A DNA stretch of 33,640 nt from Clostridia bacterium (GTDB lineage: Bacteria > Bacillota > Clostridia > Christensenellales > Aristaeellaceae). Shown piece by piece: positions 1-8,436 of this stretch. The translations under genes were made by a program, and so were the position numbers. Numbering within the stretch: the stretch's first letter is position 1; every line of letters starts with the position of its first letter. Under the pieces are notes generated by a model that was not told the DNA's origin, made no database searches, and worked only from the letters and a program-made list of their open reading frames with translations. The stretch is from the NCBI GenBank assembly GCA_017470945.1, contig JAFUXH010000081.1:1-33640 (forward strand), in the 5' to 3' direction.

Positions 1-115
1 AAATCCGCCTCTCTTTTTTCGCATATCTCTTGCAGCTTTTGTTTGCTGTACTCTTTTTTAAGGAATTTTGTATAAAAATGGTGATTTCCCTTATTTTATA
101 AAGATTTTCGAGGTG
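1..115. other. AT-rich stretch at the left edge, no gene seen
   Basis: Only 38 of the first 120 bases are G or C (about 32%), against about 60% in the coding DNA that follows. No open frame with a credible start lies here. An inverted repeat (TATAAAA at 71-77, TTTTATA at 94-100) could be a weak hairpin. The composition changes close to where the solute-binding protein gene at 116-259 loses its family sequence. This could be the edge of an inserted element, a deletion junction or an assembly join; the window does not extend far enough to tell. Confidence 0.6.
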
Positions 116-259
116 TTAACACCAATGTTTCTTGGAGAGCCCGAAGTCGATGCCTTCGACCACTTCGGGATACCCTTCCTTGGGTTCTTCGGCCAGCACG
201 AAGCTGCAGGAAGCCAGCAGCATCATGACAACCAGTGCCAGAGCAACGATTTTCTTCAT
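116..259 (-). pseudogene. N-terminal remnant of an extracellular sugar-binding protein
   Basis: The frame encodes 47 residues starting MKKIVALALVVMMLLASC, a signal peptide (a lipobox-like LLAS-C or cleavage after VLA), then EEPKEGYPEVVEGIDFG, then seven residues and a stop. From memory, PEVVEGIDFGG-type strings begin the mature part of full-length (about 450 residue) solute-binding proteins in clostridial sugar ABC operons. Here the match ends at about residue 40 and the frame closes with LSKKHWC. The start is firm: AAAAGGAGG lies 9 bases upstream of ATG at 259, a promoter lies at 347-375, and the gene follows two permease genes, the usual place for a binding protein. I read it as a gene that has lost about 90% of its length. 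A genuine small secreted peptide is possible but less likely. Confidence 0.7.
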
Positions 260-285
260 GAAAGAAAACCTCCTTTTTTATTTCC

Positions 286-310
286 ATACGGCACGCAGGC
301 GGCGCCGTAT
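286..310 (-). promoter_or_regulatory. Leader stem-loop before the binding-protein remnant
   Basis: ATACGGC and GCCGTAT form a perfect 7-bp stem with an 11-base loop between the promoter at 347-375 and the ribosome binding site. It has no U-tract, so it is not a terminator. A structured 5' end could stabilise the short transcript of a binding protein needed in excess over its permeases; that role is inference. Confidence 0.5.
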
Positions 311-346
311 AGTTACGATGTATGGGGTACTCCTTATTCCAGGGAT

Positions 347-375
347 ATTATATATCAAATTGTACCAAAACTCAA
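347..375 (-). promoter_or_regulatory. Sigma-A promoter internal to the transporter operon
   Basis: On the minus strand TTGAGT (370-375) is followed after 17 bases by TATAAT (347-352). It sits just after the MalG-type permease stop at 394 and would give a separate transcript for the binding-protein gene at 259. Confidence 0.7.
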
Positions 376-393
376 TACCCCGATCTGCGCTTT

Positions 394-1404
394 TTATTCT
401 TTGGAACCGGTCATGGCCAGGCTTTCCACGAAGGTGCGCTGGGTGAAGCAATACAGGATCACCAGCGGCAACGAGCAGATCAGCACGCCGATGGAAATCA
501 GCTGCTGCTGCCGGCCGGAGGGCACCACGATGGGCTGGCCGCTGTTGTTGGAGAAGTAGCGGCTCATGCGGGACACGATGGAGCTGAGCTGGATGGAGTA
601 AATGGAAAAGGAGCTGAGGAAGTTGCGGGAGTAGAACAGATCCGTCCACTGCCACACGAAGGAGAACAGGAAGCAGCTGGCGATGGTGGGCAAGGCGTCG
701 GGCAGCATGATGCGAACGAAGGTGTGCATGGTGCCGCAGCCATCCACATAGGCCGCTTCCTCCAGGCTGGTGGGGATGCCCTTGAAGTATTGCCGCATCA
801 TGTAAATATACAGCCCGTTTTTCAGGCCCATGCACGTAAGGCTCATGACCACGTAGGGGATCACCGAGGAACGCAGGTTGATGGCCTTCCCCGTCAGCGC
901 CTCAATGATGCCGAAGATATCGAAATTGGCAAAATTCATGTACAGGGCGGTCTGGATGGTTTGGGGCGGGATAACAATGAGCAGCACCACGCAGGCGAAC
1001 CAGAATTTTTTCAGCGGAAATTCATACCGGGCGAAGCCATAGGCCACCAGGGTGCAGGAAATGATCTGACAGACGGACACCAGCAGCGACGTCCACAGCG
1101 TGTTGAGCATGGAGGTGGGAAAATCGGTCAGTTCAGCCACGATGCGATAGTTATCCAGCGTCACGTGCCGGGGAAGCAGGATGATGCTGGAATCGTACAG
1201 ATCGCGCTCCTCCATGATGCTGGTGGAAAAACGGGTGAGCAGCGGCTGGATAATCATGAAACACAGGCCGAACAGCAGCAGCGCCCGGATGATGGAAATG
1301 GCGATCTGGGCGGAGCGCCGCTTCAGCAGATAGCCACCGCTGCGCCTGTTGCGATCCCAGAAGCTTTTGTTTTCACCGACAAAGACTGTGTTATTCTTGC
1401 TCAT
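394..1404 (-). CDS. Carbohydrate ABC transporter permease, MalG type (second pair)
   Basis: Inner subunit of an importer channel, 336 residues, with about six hydrophobic segments. The first is near residue 40 and the last ends near residue 325. The cytoplasmic ATPase-coupling loop reads EEAAYVDGCGTMHTFVRI followed by MLP, a clear match to the EAA loop of binding-protein-dependent sugar permeases. MalG-type subunits are usually about 280 residues; the extra length is the 30-residue polar N-terminus and a loop around SGQPIVVPSGRQQQ near residue 290. The ATG at 1404 overlaps the stop of the upstream permease (ATGA), implying translational coupling. It pairs with 1401-2381 to form one channel. 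The substrate is not readable from sequence, and no ATPase is encoded nearby. Confidence 0.93.
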   Translation of the reverse strand: MSKNNTVFVGENKSFWDRNRRSGGYLLKRRSAQIAISIIRALLLFGLCFMIIQPLLTRFSTSIMEERDLYDSSIILLPRHVTLDNYRIVAELTDFPTSMLNTLWTSLLVSVCQIISCTLVAYGFARYEFPLKKFWFACVVLLIVIPPQTIQTALYMNFANFDIFGIIEALTGKAINLRSSVIPYVVMSLTCMGLKNGLYIYMMRQYFKGIPTSLEEAAYVDGCGTMHTFVRIMLPDALPTIASCFLFSFVWQWTDLFYSRNFLSSFSIYSIQLSSIVSRMSRYFSNNSGQPIVVPSGRQQQLISIGVLICSLPLVILYCFTQRTFVESLAMTGSKE

Positions 1405-2381
1405 TGTGCTGATTTCACCGCCTTTGAAATGATGAAGGAGCTGATGCCGATGAACGCCAGCGCGACGCCAAAATAGATCCAGCTCATGGCGGAAGCCTCG
1501 CCGAACTTGAATTGCGAATACATGACCGTGTTGATGCGCTCCATCACCCGGTTATCGTTCTTCATGAAGAAGTCAACGATGGTGTAAATGCAATTCACCA
1601 ACAGCAGTGGACTGACCATGGGGAAGGTGATTTTCCAGAAGGCCTCCCAGGCGGAGCAGCCCTCCACGTCCGCCGCCTCGTAAAGGGAGGGCGAAATGGC
1701 CTGCAAGCCGCTGAGGAACACGATGATCTGAATGCCGCTGGCCATGATGATATCATAGATGGCATCGATCATCTGGAAAATGACGTCGAACACGCCGCTG
1801 CCCACGCCGGAAACGGAAAGCAGATCCTGCAGCGCGGCGGAGAGGTTCACGCCGGAGGCCTCCCCCACCGATTGGGCAATGCCGGCCATCATATCGTAGA
1901 ATTCATTCTGCTTTTCGATGCCGGGCAGTACGCCGGAGGACAGGATCACCGGCAGGAAAAAGATGGCGCGGCACAGGGTGCGCCCCTTAAATTCCTGATT
2001 GAGGATCACGGCGATTACGAAGCTCAGGATCAGGATGGCGATGGTGTTGATCCCCATCCGGCTGATTTCTTCCACCAGGTACTGGTTGTAATAGGGATCG
2101 ACGCCGAAAGCGTACTTGTAGTTATCGATGCCGAGCCACACCTTGTCGTAGCCGTGGCCGGGCACCAGGGTAACGTTGGAGAAGCTCATGATGAGCGACT
2201 CGATCAGCGGCTTGAGCATGAACAGCAGAAAGCCCAGCATGAAGGGAAGCACAAACAGCACGCCCGTCCGGGCCCGCCGGGCCGGCATGGTTTGATACAC
2301 CTTGTTTCCGGGGATGAACATTTGCACGCTTTCCTTGATCCCGTCGTACCAATGCTCCCGGATTTTGTGATTCTTGCTCAC
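1401..2381 (-). CDS. Sugar ABC transporter permease, MalF type (second pair)
   Basis: 326-residue integral membrane protein. A charged N-terminus (about 35 residues) is followed by a first membrane helix around TGVLFVLPFMLGFLLF and several further helices. The coupling loop is YEAADVEGCSAWEAFWKI then TFP, the EAA motif. It should heterodimerise with the MalG-type subunit downstream. The start is GTG at 2381: the sequence AAGGGGG stands 8 bases upstream, and an ATG ten bases upstream is in another frame. The GTG overlaps the DUF5696-type gene stop by 4 bases, so translation is probably coupled. A stretch at residues about 155-215 between helices (IEKQNEFYDMMAG to IYDIIMA) is longer than in classic MalF-like lipoprotein-dependent permeases. 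Confidence 0.93.
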   Translation of the reverse strand: MSKNHKIREHWYDGIKESVQMFIPGNKVYQTMPARRARTGVLFVLPFMLGFLLFMLKPLIESLIMSFSNVTLVPGHGYDKVWLGIDNYKYAFGVDPYYNQYLVEEISRMGINTIAILILSFVIAVILNQEFKGRTLCRAIFFLPVILSSGVLPGIEKQNEFYDMMAGIAQSVGEASGVNLSAALQDLLSVSGVGSGVFDVIFQMIDAIYDIIMASGIQIIVFLSGLQAISPSLYEAADVEGCSAWEAFWKITFPMVSPLLLVNCIYTIVDFFMKNDNRVMERINTVMYSQFKFGEASAMSWIYFGVALAFIGISSFIISKAVKSAQ

Positions 2382-4954
2382 CGCTCATTCCCCCTTTCCA
2401 CCAGATAATCCCTTGCGGGGATTTGAAGCGCGCCCGCGTCATACGCGGTGGTGTTGTAATTCACGTAGACCGTGGTGCCGTCCTCGTAGGTGGTGGCCGT
2501 CACGTTGTCGGCCAGGATCTCATGCCCGGTGATGGCCAGGCGGTTGAGGCCCTTCATCTCCTGCTGATACCGGGTGATCATGGCGGTCACGTGCTCCTTC
2601 CAGTTCTGATAGCCGGAGGAGGTGAAGCAGCTGTAATTCGTATCCTGCAGCACGGCGGTGTTGGCGTACATGAAGGTGAAATTCAGCCCCGCGCCGTATT
2701 CCGCGCATTCCAGCAGGGCGGTCTGGTAATCCCCCTCCAGGTTGATGGCGGAGCCGGTGTAATCCTGATGGCCGTGCAGGGCGATCTGGTAGAAAGGAAT
2801 GTGATCGTCGATGATGGCGTAGGGGATGCCGGACAGGTTCATATCGGTGATCAGATCGGCGTAGGGCACGGCGTATTCGTTGCCCTCCTTGATAATGACC
2901 TTCTCCCCTGCCGCCCGGGCTTCCTGCATGGTTTCAATGTTCAATTGCTTCACCTGCTCGCGGGTGACCAATTCGCGGGAATAATAATCGGCGCTGAGCA
3001 GGTTGCCGATATCGCGGAAGGCCACGCCGCTCACCTGCTTATCCTGCAGATAATGGATCAGGTTGGAAGCGTTCTGCTTGGCGTAGGAGGGCTTGACCAG
3101 ATAGAATTCATCCAGCCACTCGGCGGGCTGATAGGTTACGATATCGTAGGGATACAGCTTCACCTGCTCGCGGGTGGTATGGCGGGCCGTATCGGAGAAG
3201 GTGGAGAAGCCGTCGAAGATATTGCTGTGGTAGGCAAAGCAGGTGATCCCGTCAAAGAAGAGGGAAACGCCCTGCTTCTTGGCCTCTTCCGCCAGCTTTT
3301 TCAGGCCCTTTTCACCGCCCATGGCCCCCACTACGTGCACGCCCGTCAGCACCTTCTGCCGCACGCCGCCGTTGCTCCAGCCGGTCATGCGCACGTTCAG
3401 TGCGTTCACATGCTGATTGCTTAAGTCGGTGATGATTTCCAGCGCCTGGTCGAAGGTGGTGGTGGCGACGACGGAATCGATGGGCAGGCCGAATTTCACC
3501 TGCATCTTGTTGATGGCGCCGACCAGTTCCACGTTCACCGGCATGTCTTCGCTGACCTGCTTGGTTTGCATCTCCGGATAGTGCTTTTGCAGGTAATCGC
3601 CGTACGCCGTGGCCATGGCGACGTAATCCCCGCCGGCCACCGGCCGATACCGCTGCAGGATGGAGCCTTCCGGCAGGTCGTTTTCATACATGTAAACCAG
3701 CCGCGGGGTCTTGGCCGATACGTTGTACTGGTCGTAATGCAGCACGTTGTACATGGCGTACACGGTGTTGTAGCTGTTGTAGCGGCCGGAAATATCGGCA
3801 TTAACGCCGGCGTAGGAATTGCTGCCCTCCATAACGCAGATGAAGGAGCCGTCCGGCTGCATCATGCCAAAGACCGGGAAGGTGTTTTTGGTTTCACTGA
3901 CGGCTTCCTTGCGCTGGATGCCGTAATCCCAGCCGTACAGATTGGCGTAATAAGGATTCTGGGATAATTTGCCGTTGTTGTATCGAATCAGCGCGCCGCC
4001 GCCCTCCGGCAGCATGATCGCGCCTTCCTGCTGGGTGCCTGCTGCGCCGAACATGGGCAGCACGCTGACGTAGGTGATGGGATATTCCGCCTTGTAGCGA
4101 ATTTTCTTGTAGGGGATCTCCACCGTCAATTCATCGTCCTCCAGGCGATAAATGACGGTGACGTTGAACACAGGGCCGCTGTTGTCGGCTTTTTGAGCCA
4201 CCAGCATTTCGTCGATGGCGAAATCCTCCTCGGTGTAGCCGCCCTCCTTGAAATAGCCCTCGATCTTGCCTTTGTTGTCGGCGCTGGTTTCGGATTTCAG
4301 GATGTACAGCGCCTGCTCCGTGATGGAGGGATACATGGCGATCAATTCATCCTTGTTGCTCCGGCTGTCCAGCTTATCGGGCTCCACCAGGGAATAGTTG
4401 GACGACAGCTTCTTCTTGGTGGATTTGGACATGTTGTCGGTAAAGGCGTTGTACCGCTCCTTGGTGATGGCGGTGGGGATCATGAACACCTTTTCGATCT
4501 CGCCGACGGAGTATTCTACCTGGATAGCCTGATCCTCCAGCTGTTCCACGGTATAGGTCTGGTTCTGGATGGAATAGGCGTAATTGTTCAGTGTCACTTC
4601 GCCGCTGCTGGTGGTGTAGGTCACCAGCAATGTTGCCGACAGGGTATCCTTGTTGCTGGTCAGGGCGATAGGATCCGACGCCCGGTCCTGGGGGTTGGAG
4701 TACCAGGTTTTTCCGGTCCGTTTGTCGGTAAGCTGGAAATGGGTGTTGTTCTCATCCAGCTCGAAGGCGAGGCTGTCGTTTTCCATGGTCAGCTTTTTGC
4801 CTTCGCCCTCGTAGTAGGAAATAGAGGGCGGGTTATCCACCTGCTCATCCTTCTGGGAATACAGCGGAATGCCCACAAAGATCACCAGGGCGGCGATCAG
4901 CGCCAGGGCGATGATCCACGACAGCAGCCTGCGGATGATGGATTTCTTTCTCAT
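2378..4954 (-). CDS. Membrane-anchored DUF5696-type protein, possible glycoside hydrolase relative
   Basis: Large surface protein, about 858 residues. Using numbering from the ATG at 4963: one N-terminal membrane helix at about 15-35, beta-rich sequence at 45-300, an aromatic-rich sandwich-like part at 300-460, an alternating beta/alpha part at 475-800 that looks like a TIM barrel, and a small beta C-terminus at 808-861. That order resembles glycosidases with a super-sandwich before the barrel. Acidic residues after predicted barrel strands, D651 in FRDIGN and D719-D720 in AIIDDHIPF, are candidate catalytic groups. The family name is recalled, not searched. ATGs occur at 4963, 4960 and 4954; AAGGAGG is 1, 4 and 10 bases away, so I favour 4954. 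It lies between the Yip1-type gene (15 bases) and a permease (overlap), which suggests handling of the imported substrate outside the membrane. Confidence 0.75.
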   Translation of the reverse strand: MRKKSIIRRLLSWIIALALIAALVIFVGIPLYSQKDEQVDNPPSISYYEGEGKKLTMENDSLAFELDENNTHFQLTDKRTGKTWYSNPQDRASDPIALTSNKDTLSATLLVTYTTSSGEVTLNNYAYSIQNQTYTVEQLEDQAIQVEYSVGEIEKVFMIPTAITKERYNAFTDNMSKSTKKKLSSNYSLVEPDKLDSRSNKDELIAMYPSITEQALYILKSETSADNKGKIEGYFKEGGYTEEDFAIDEMLVAQKADNSGPVFNVTVIYRLEDDELTVEIPYKKIRYKAEYPITYVSVLPMFGAAGTQQEGAIMLPEGGGALIRYNNGKLSQNPYYANLYGWDYGIQRKEAVSETKNTFPVFGMMQPDGSFICVMEGSNSYAGVNADISGRYNSYNTVYAMYNVLHYDQYNVSAKTPRLVYMYENDLPEGSILQRYRPVAGGDYVAMATAYGDYLQKHYPEMQTKQVSEDMPVNVELVGAINKMQVKFGLPIDSVVATTTFDQALEIITDLSNQHVNALNVRMTGWSNGGVRQKVLTGVHVVGAMGGEKGLKKLAEEAKKQGVSLFFDGITCFAYHSNIFDGFSTFSDTARHTTREQVKLYPYDIVTYQPAEWLDEFYLVKPSYAKQNASNLIHYLQDKQVSGVAFRDIGNLLSADYYSRELVTREQVKQLNIETMQEARAAGEKVIIKEGNEYAVPYADLITDMNLSGIPYAIIDDHIPFYQIALHGHQDYTGSAINLEGDYQTALLECAEYGAGLNFTFMYANTAVLQDTNYSCFTSSGYQNWKEHVTAMITRYQQEMKGLNRLAITGHEILADNVTATTYEDGTTVYVNYNTTAYDAGALQIPARDYLVERGNER

Positions 4955-4969
4955 CTTCATCATCCCTCC

Positions 4970-5662
4970 TTAATTCAACCGGAAGAAAACTTCCCGGTAC
5001 ATGCTGACGAAATAGCCGGCCGCGTCGCTGAGCAGGCTGAAGAAAACCAGCATCAGGAAGATGATCACGCAAGCGCCCAGCACCGTGACCAGCAGGAAAA
5101 TGATGGTTTTTCCCGGGCCGTAATCATGCACCTCCATCAAGCCGACAAATACCAGGAACACGCACCAAATCACGCTGATGCTGAGCAGCACGGAATAGAA
5201 GCTGCCCTCCTCAAACGTCAGGGCGTTGCTCACCAGCACCATGGGCAATTGGATCAGCACATAGGGCACCAGCGCGTAGCACATGGCCATGTAGATATCC
5301 TTGAAGCGGCCCTTGCCGTCAAACAGGGTGGTCATGGCCCAGTTTGCCAGGCACAAAATCAGGAAGGGCAGCAACAGCGAGCCCATCTGCTCAAACACGT
5401 TGATATACTGGATGGGCACCAGGATGAATTGGAAACTGGTGCACAGGAGCTTGATGACCCGGGTGAGCAAAAACAGGATCAGGAACGTGTGGGCCGCCGC
5501 CAGGGTGCCCTGCTTTTCATGGATCAGATCCCAGAACCCGTCGAAGGGATGCGTGATCACGTGCAGGGAAAAGCGCAGGGAGGCGACGTACCGGCTCCAC
5601 CAGGCGCTGCGGCCGGAGGCTTTCAAAGCCGCTTGATTACTTGTGGACTTTGCTACGCTCAT
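4970..5662 (-). CDS. Yip1-family integral membrane protein
   Basis: 230 residues with about five membrane helices (around residues 50-75, 90-115, 125-155, 165-190 and 195-225), typical of the bacterial Yip1 domain. A short cytoplasmic N-terminus (MSVAKSTSNQAALKASGRSA) precedes SLRFSLHVITHPFDGFWDL, a usual Yip1 entry motif. The biochemical role of bacterial Yip1 proteins is not established. The start at 5662 has GGGAGG 9 bases upstream and lies inside the last codons of the NHL-repeat gene (26-base overlap). Its fixed position between the NHL-repeat protein and the DUF5696-type protein suggests the three form a membrane assembly alongside the permeases; this is inference. Confidence 0.8.
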   Translation of the reverse strand: MSVAKSTSNQAALKASGRSAWWSRYVASLRFSLHVITHPFDGFWDLIHEKQGTLAAAHTFLILFLLTRVIKLLCTSFQFILVPIQYINVFEQMGSLLLPFLILCLANWAMTTLFDGKGRFKDIYMAMCYALVPYVLIQLPMVLVSNALTFEEGSFYSVLLSISVIWCVFLVFVGLMEVHDYGPGKTIIFLLVTVLGACVIIFLMLVFFSLLSDAAGYFVSMYREVFFRLN

Positions 5663-7157
5663 GGACGATCACCTCCCACTTCATTTTCTTGATTCTGCCA
5701 AGGCCCAGGGGCACGATCAGCACCACCGCCAGGATCAGCACGATGATCAGGATGTTGTTTTCTACCCAGACCTTCCGGTACAGCTTGAACGCCCGGCCGT
5801 AATTTTCCCTGTCGTGGGCCAGCTTGAAGTAGTTCATGGCCTCTTCAAAATGATTCTGCCTCAGCACCGCGCGGCCAATCCCCCGGAAAGCCAGGGGGTA
5901 ATTGGCGTTCAGCTTGAGTACCTCCCGCCAAAGATCGGCGCTCTGGTCGTATTCGCCGCGGGTATAGGCTTCCGAAGCCTGATAGATGGTGTTGCCGTAT
6001 TCCGTGGGGGTAAAGACCGTGATGCTGTTTTCCAATTGGTCTAGCACGATCAAATTGTAGCCCATATGCTCCACGCTGACGGCCCGGGCGAAGGCGCCGT
6101 CAGTATTGCCCTTGGTGCCGAAGGCCCACAGCAGTACGCCCTGGCTGTCATAGCCGAACAGGCGGCCGCGGGTCCTGTCCACCGCCACGTAGATATCGTT
6201 ATCCAGCACCGTGATATCGGCGAATTTGCTGGGACCGTAGGTGCTGCCGCCCTCCTGCCAGAACAGGTCGCCAATGGGCGGGAAGCGGTCGTTCTTGATC
6301 AGGATATCGTTGCCCAGGTTGTTCAGCCGCCGGATGGGCTTGGCGCTGTCCGACTTCAGGTCGTATTCGCTGAACACCGTATTGGTCACGTAAATGAAGC
6401 CCTGGGGATCGATATAGCAGTTTTCATACTCCGTGGGCACGAAGCTGATGGTTTGCGCCCGCTGGGCCTTGGTCATGAAGAAGCGCCGCCAGATGTATTC
6501 CCCCATGCTGACGCTGACGGTGTTGGCGCCGATATAGCCGGTGAAGGTGCCGTCCGCCTCGTATTTGACCAGGCCCTTATTGACGTTGGTCACCAGGCAG
6601 TACACCCGGCCGGCTACGTCCACCACCAGCCGCTTGGGCAGGAAGGACAGGCTCTGGTCGAAGGTGGCGTCGGCAGGCTTGATGAATTCCTTGATGAATT
6701 GAAGATCCCGATCCATAACCACGATGCGCTCGTTGGATGTATCGGCCACGTAAATGGTGCCTTCCTCATCCACAAACACGTCGCTGGGCTGGTTGAAGGT
6801 ATTTTTATCCGTGCCCTGAATGGCGCTGATCACCCGGGCGGTGGTGTAGGTTTTTCCATCCCAATGGATCTGAATGATCCGGTTGTTGCCCGTATCGCAT
6901 ACGTACAGGTCGTTGCCCTGCACGAACAGGGATTGGGGCTGCCTGATCCGGGTGCCATTCAGGGTATCCAGGCCCAGGGTGATGCTGTCGATCACCGTTT
7001 CCACCCGGTAGGCGTCGGGGGATTCCTGCACGTCCTCCCAGTAATCGTAGGTGTATGTATACGCGGTGCTGTATCCGTCATTCACGGCCAGCGCCGCCGA
7101 CGGAAGCAGCAACGCGATCACAGCCAGGATCAGCAGCGCTCGTTTGAACCCTTTCAT
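5637..7157 (-). CDS. Exported NHL-repeat / TPR-like membrane protein
   Basis: 506 residues. A signal peptide (MKGFKRALLILAVIALLLP, cleavage probably after ALA) is followed by at least five beta-propeller blades with NHL signatures such as LYVCDTGNNRIIQI and IYVADTSNERIVVMD. Next comes a helical TPR-like stretch (AYTRGEYDQSADLWREVL, then RQNHFEEAMNYFKLA), and finally a membrane helix (IIVLILAVVLIVPLGLG) with a short basic cytoplasmic tail. The propeller and TPR would face outward, suited to binding protein or glycan partners. The frame extends upstream to 7193, but GGGAGG lies 8-9 bases before the ATG at 7157 and the signal peptide starts there. It overlaps the Yip1-type gene. The fold call is strong; the ligand is unknown. 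Confidence 0.82.
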   Translation of the reverse strand: MKGFKRALLILAVIALLLPSAALAVNDGYSTAYTYTYDYWEDVQESPDAYRVETVIDSITLGLDTLNGTRIRQPQSLFVQGNDLYVCDTGNNRIIQIHWDGKTYTTARVISAIQGTDKNTFNQPSDVFVDEEGTIYVADTSNERIVVMDRDLQFIKEFIKPADATFDQSLSFLPKRLVVDVAGRVYCLVTNVNKGLVKYEADGTFTGYIGANTVSVSMGEYIWRRFFMTKAQRAQTISFVPTEYENCYIDPQGFIYVTNTVFSEYDLKSDSAKPIRRLNNLGNDILIKNDRFPPIGDLFWQEGGSTYGPSKFADITVLDNDIYVAVDRTRGRLFGYDSQGVLLWAFGTKGNTDGAFARAVSVEHMGYNLIVLDQLENSITVFTPTEYGNTIYQASEAYTRGEYDQSADLWREVLKLNANYPLAFRGIGRAVLRQNHFEEAMNYFKLAHDRENYGRAFKLYRKVWVENNILIIVLILAVVLIVPLGLGRIKKMKWEVIVHERSKVHK

Positions 7158-7208
7158 TTCTCCGTTCCCTCCCATTGTTGCGTTTGGATCCAATGGCTCA
7201 TACCGCCG

Positions 7209-8435
7209 TCAGTCCTTGATACCGGAAGACGCCATGGTCTCCAGAATCTGGCCTTGGTTGAAGACGAAGACGATAATGGGAACCGCCACGATGATCACGT
7301 TGGCCGCGGCCATCTGGCCGGTGCGGGCGATGCCGCCGGCCTGGATCTGCTGCAGGGCGTAGACCAGCGTCTTTTTCGCCTCGGAATAAATGACGGTGCT
7401 GGCGCTGTTGTTCCACAGGCCCTGGATGCTGAAAATCATCATGGTCAGCCAGGCGGGCTTCACGTTGGGCATCACGATGCTCCAGAAAATGCGGAACTGG
7501 CCCGCGCCATCGATGGTGGCGGCCTCGATCAGGGGCGTGGGCAGCCCTTCCATGAACTGCTTCATCAGGAACAGCCCGATGGGGGCCGAGAAGGCCGGCA
7601 GGATCAGCGCCCAATAGGTATCGATCATATTCAGGCGGCTGAAGATCAGGTACTGCGGGATGCCGGTCACATAGCCGGAGAACATCAGGAACGTGGTCAC
7701 GATGGCGAAGAAGATCTTGCCGCCGGGGAATTCATACTTTGCCAGCACGAAGGCCGCCATGCTGGCGATCACCAGATGCCCGAAGGTGCCCACCACGGTG
7801 ATGAACACGGTGTTCAGCAGGTACCGGCTGAAGGGCACCCAGCTCTGCCCCATGGTGACGAACAGATCAGAGAAGTTATCCGTCGTGGGCTGCCGGGGCC
7901 ATACGGGCGGCGGGAAGCGGAACAATTCATCCAGGGGCTTCAAGCTGGAGCCAATCAGATAGACCAGCGGGAAAACCATCATGATGCCCACCAGGATCAG
8001 CATCAGGTAGATCCCCAGATCGCCCGTGATGGAGCGGTTGGGATGGCGGCGGTGGATCAAATGATGCTTGGGAGCCTGGATCTTTTCGCCCCGCAGCTCC
8101 GCCAGACGGTGCAATTCATCGCCCCGGGTTTTGGGCGTCACGGGCTGATCCAGCCAGTGCTTATCCATGTAGCTGTACAGCTTCAGGCCCTGATTCAGTT
8201 CGAAAACGTACCGGCTGTCATCCTTGAGGATCACGGTGATCTGGCTGGCGGTGCCGCCCAGGCGGATATTGTCCATCCGGTGCAGGCGCACGTAACGCCA
8301 TTCCACCAGCGGCTGCTCCTGCTTTTTCACGTAAAAGGCGGCGCTGGTTTCCCCGGCCACCAGGGTGCCGTGGTATTTCTTGCCGGAAATCAGCTTCAAT
8401 GTGCCGGTAGACTTGACAGTGTTCAACTCGCTCAT
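7209..8435 (-). CDS. Carbohydrate ABC transporter permease, MalG type, with N-terminal extension (first pair)
   Basis: 408 residues, about 120 longer than usual for the family. The C-terminal 270 residues are a normal MalG-type permease: first helix LGIYLMLILVGIMMVFPLV near residue 140, and coupling loop IEAATIDGAGQFRIFWSI then VMP. The first 125 residues are soluble. Residues 10-75 are beta-rich (TGTLKLISGKKYHGTLV, ITVILKDDSRYVFEL), and a basic linker (KHHLIHRRHPNRS) leads into the membrane. In this topology the extension is cytoplasmic, so it may touch the shared ATPase or a regulator. The start at 8435 follows the MalF-type gene stop by one base. The permease call is secure; the role of the extension is not. 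Confidence 0.92.
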   Translation of the reverse strand: MSELNTVKSTGTLKLISGKKYHGTLVAGETSAAFYVKKQEQPLVEWRYVRLHRMDNIRLGGTASQITVILKDDSRYVFELNQGLKLYSYMDKHWLDQPVTPKTRGDELHRLAELRGEKIQAPKHHLIHRRHPNRSITGDLGIYLMLILVGIMMVFPLVYLIGSSLKPLDELFRFPPPVWPRQPTTDNFSDLFVTMGQSWVPFSRYLLNTVFITVVGTFGHLVIASMAAFVLAKYEFPGGKIFFAIVTTFLMFSGYVTGIPQYLIFSRLNMIDTYWALILPAFSAPIGLFLMKQFMEGLPTPLIEAATIDGAGQFRIFWSIVMPNVKPAWLTMMIFSIQGLWNNSASTVIYSEAKKTLVYALQQIQAGGIARTGQMAAANVIIVAVPIIVFVFNQGQILETMASSGIKD

Positions 8436-8436
8436 G

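Noticed and set aside
71-100. TATAAAA/TTTTATA inverted repeat as transposon end
   Set aside because: Too short and AT-rich to call; no transposase or target-site duplication is visible within the window.
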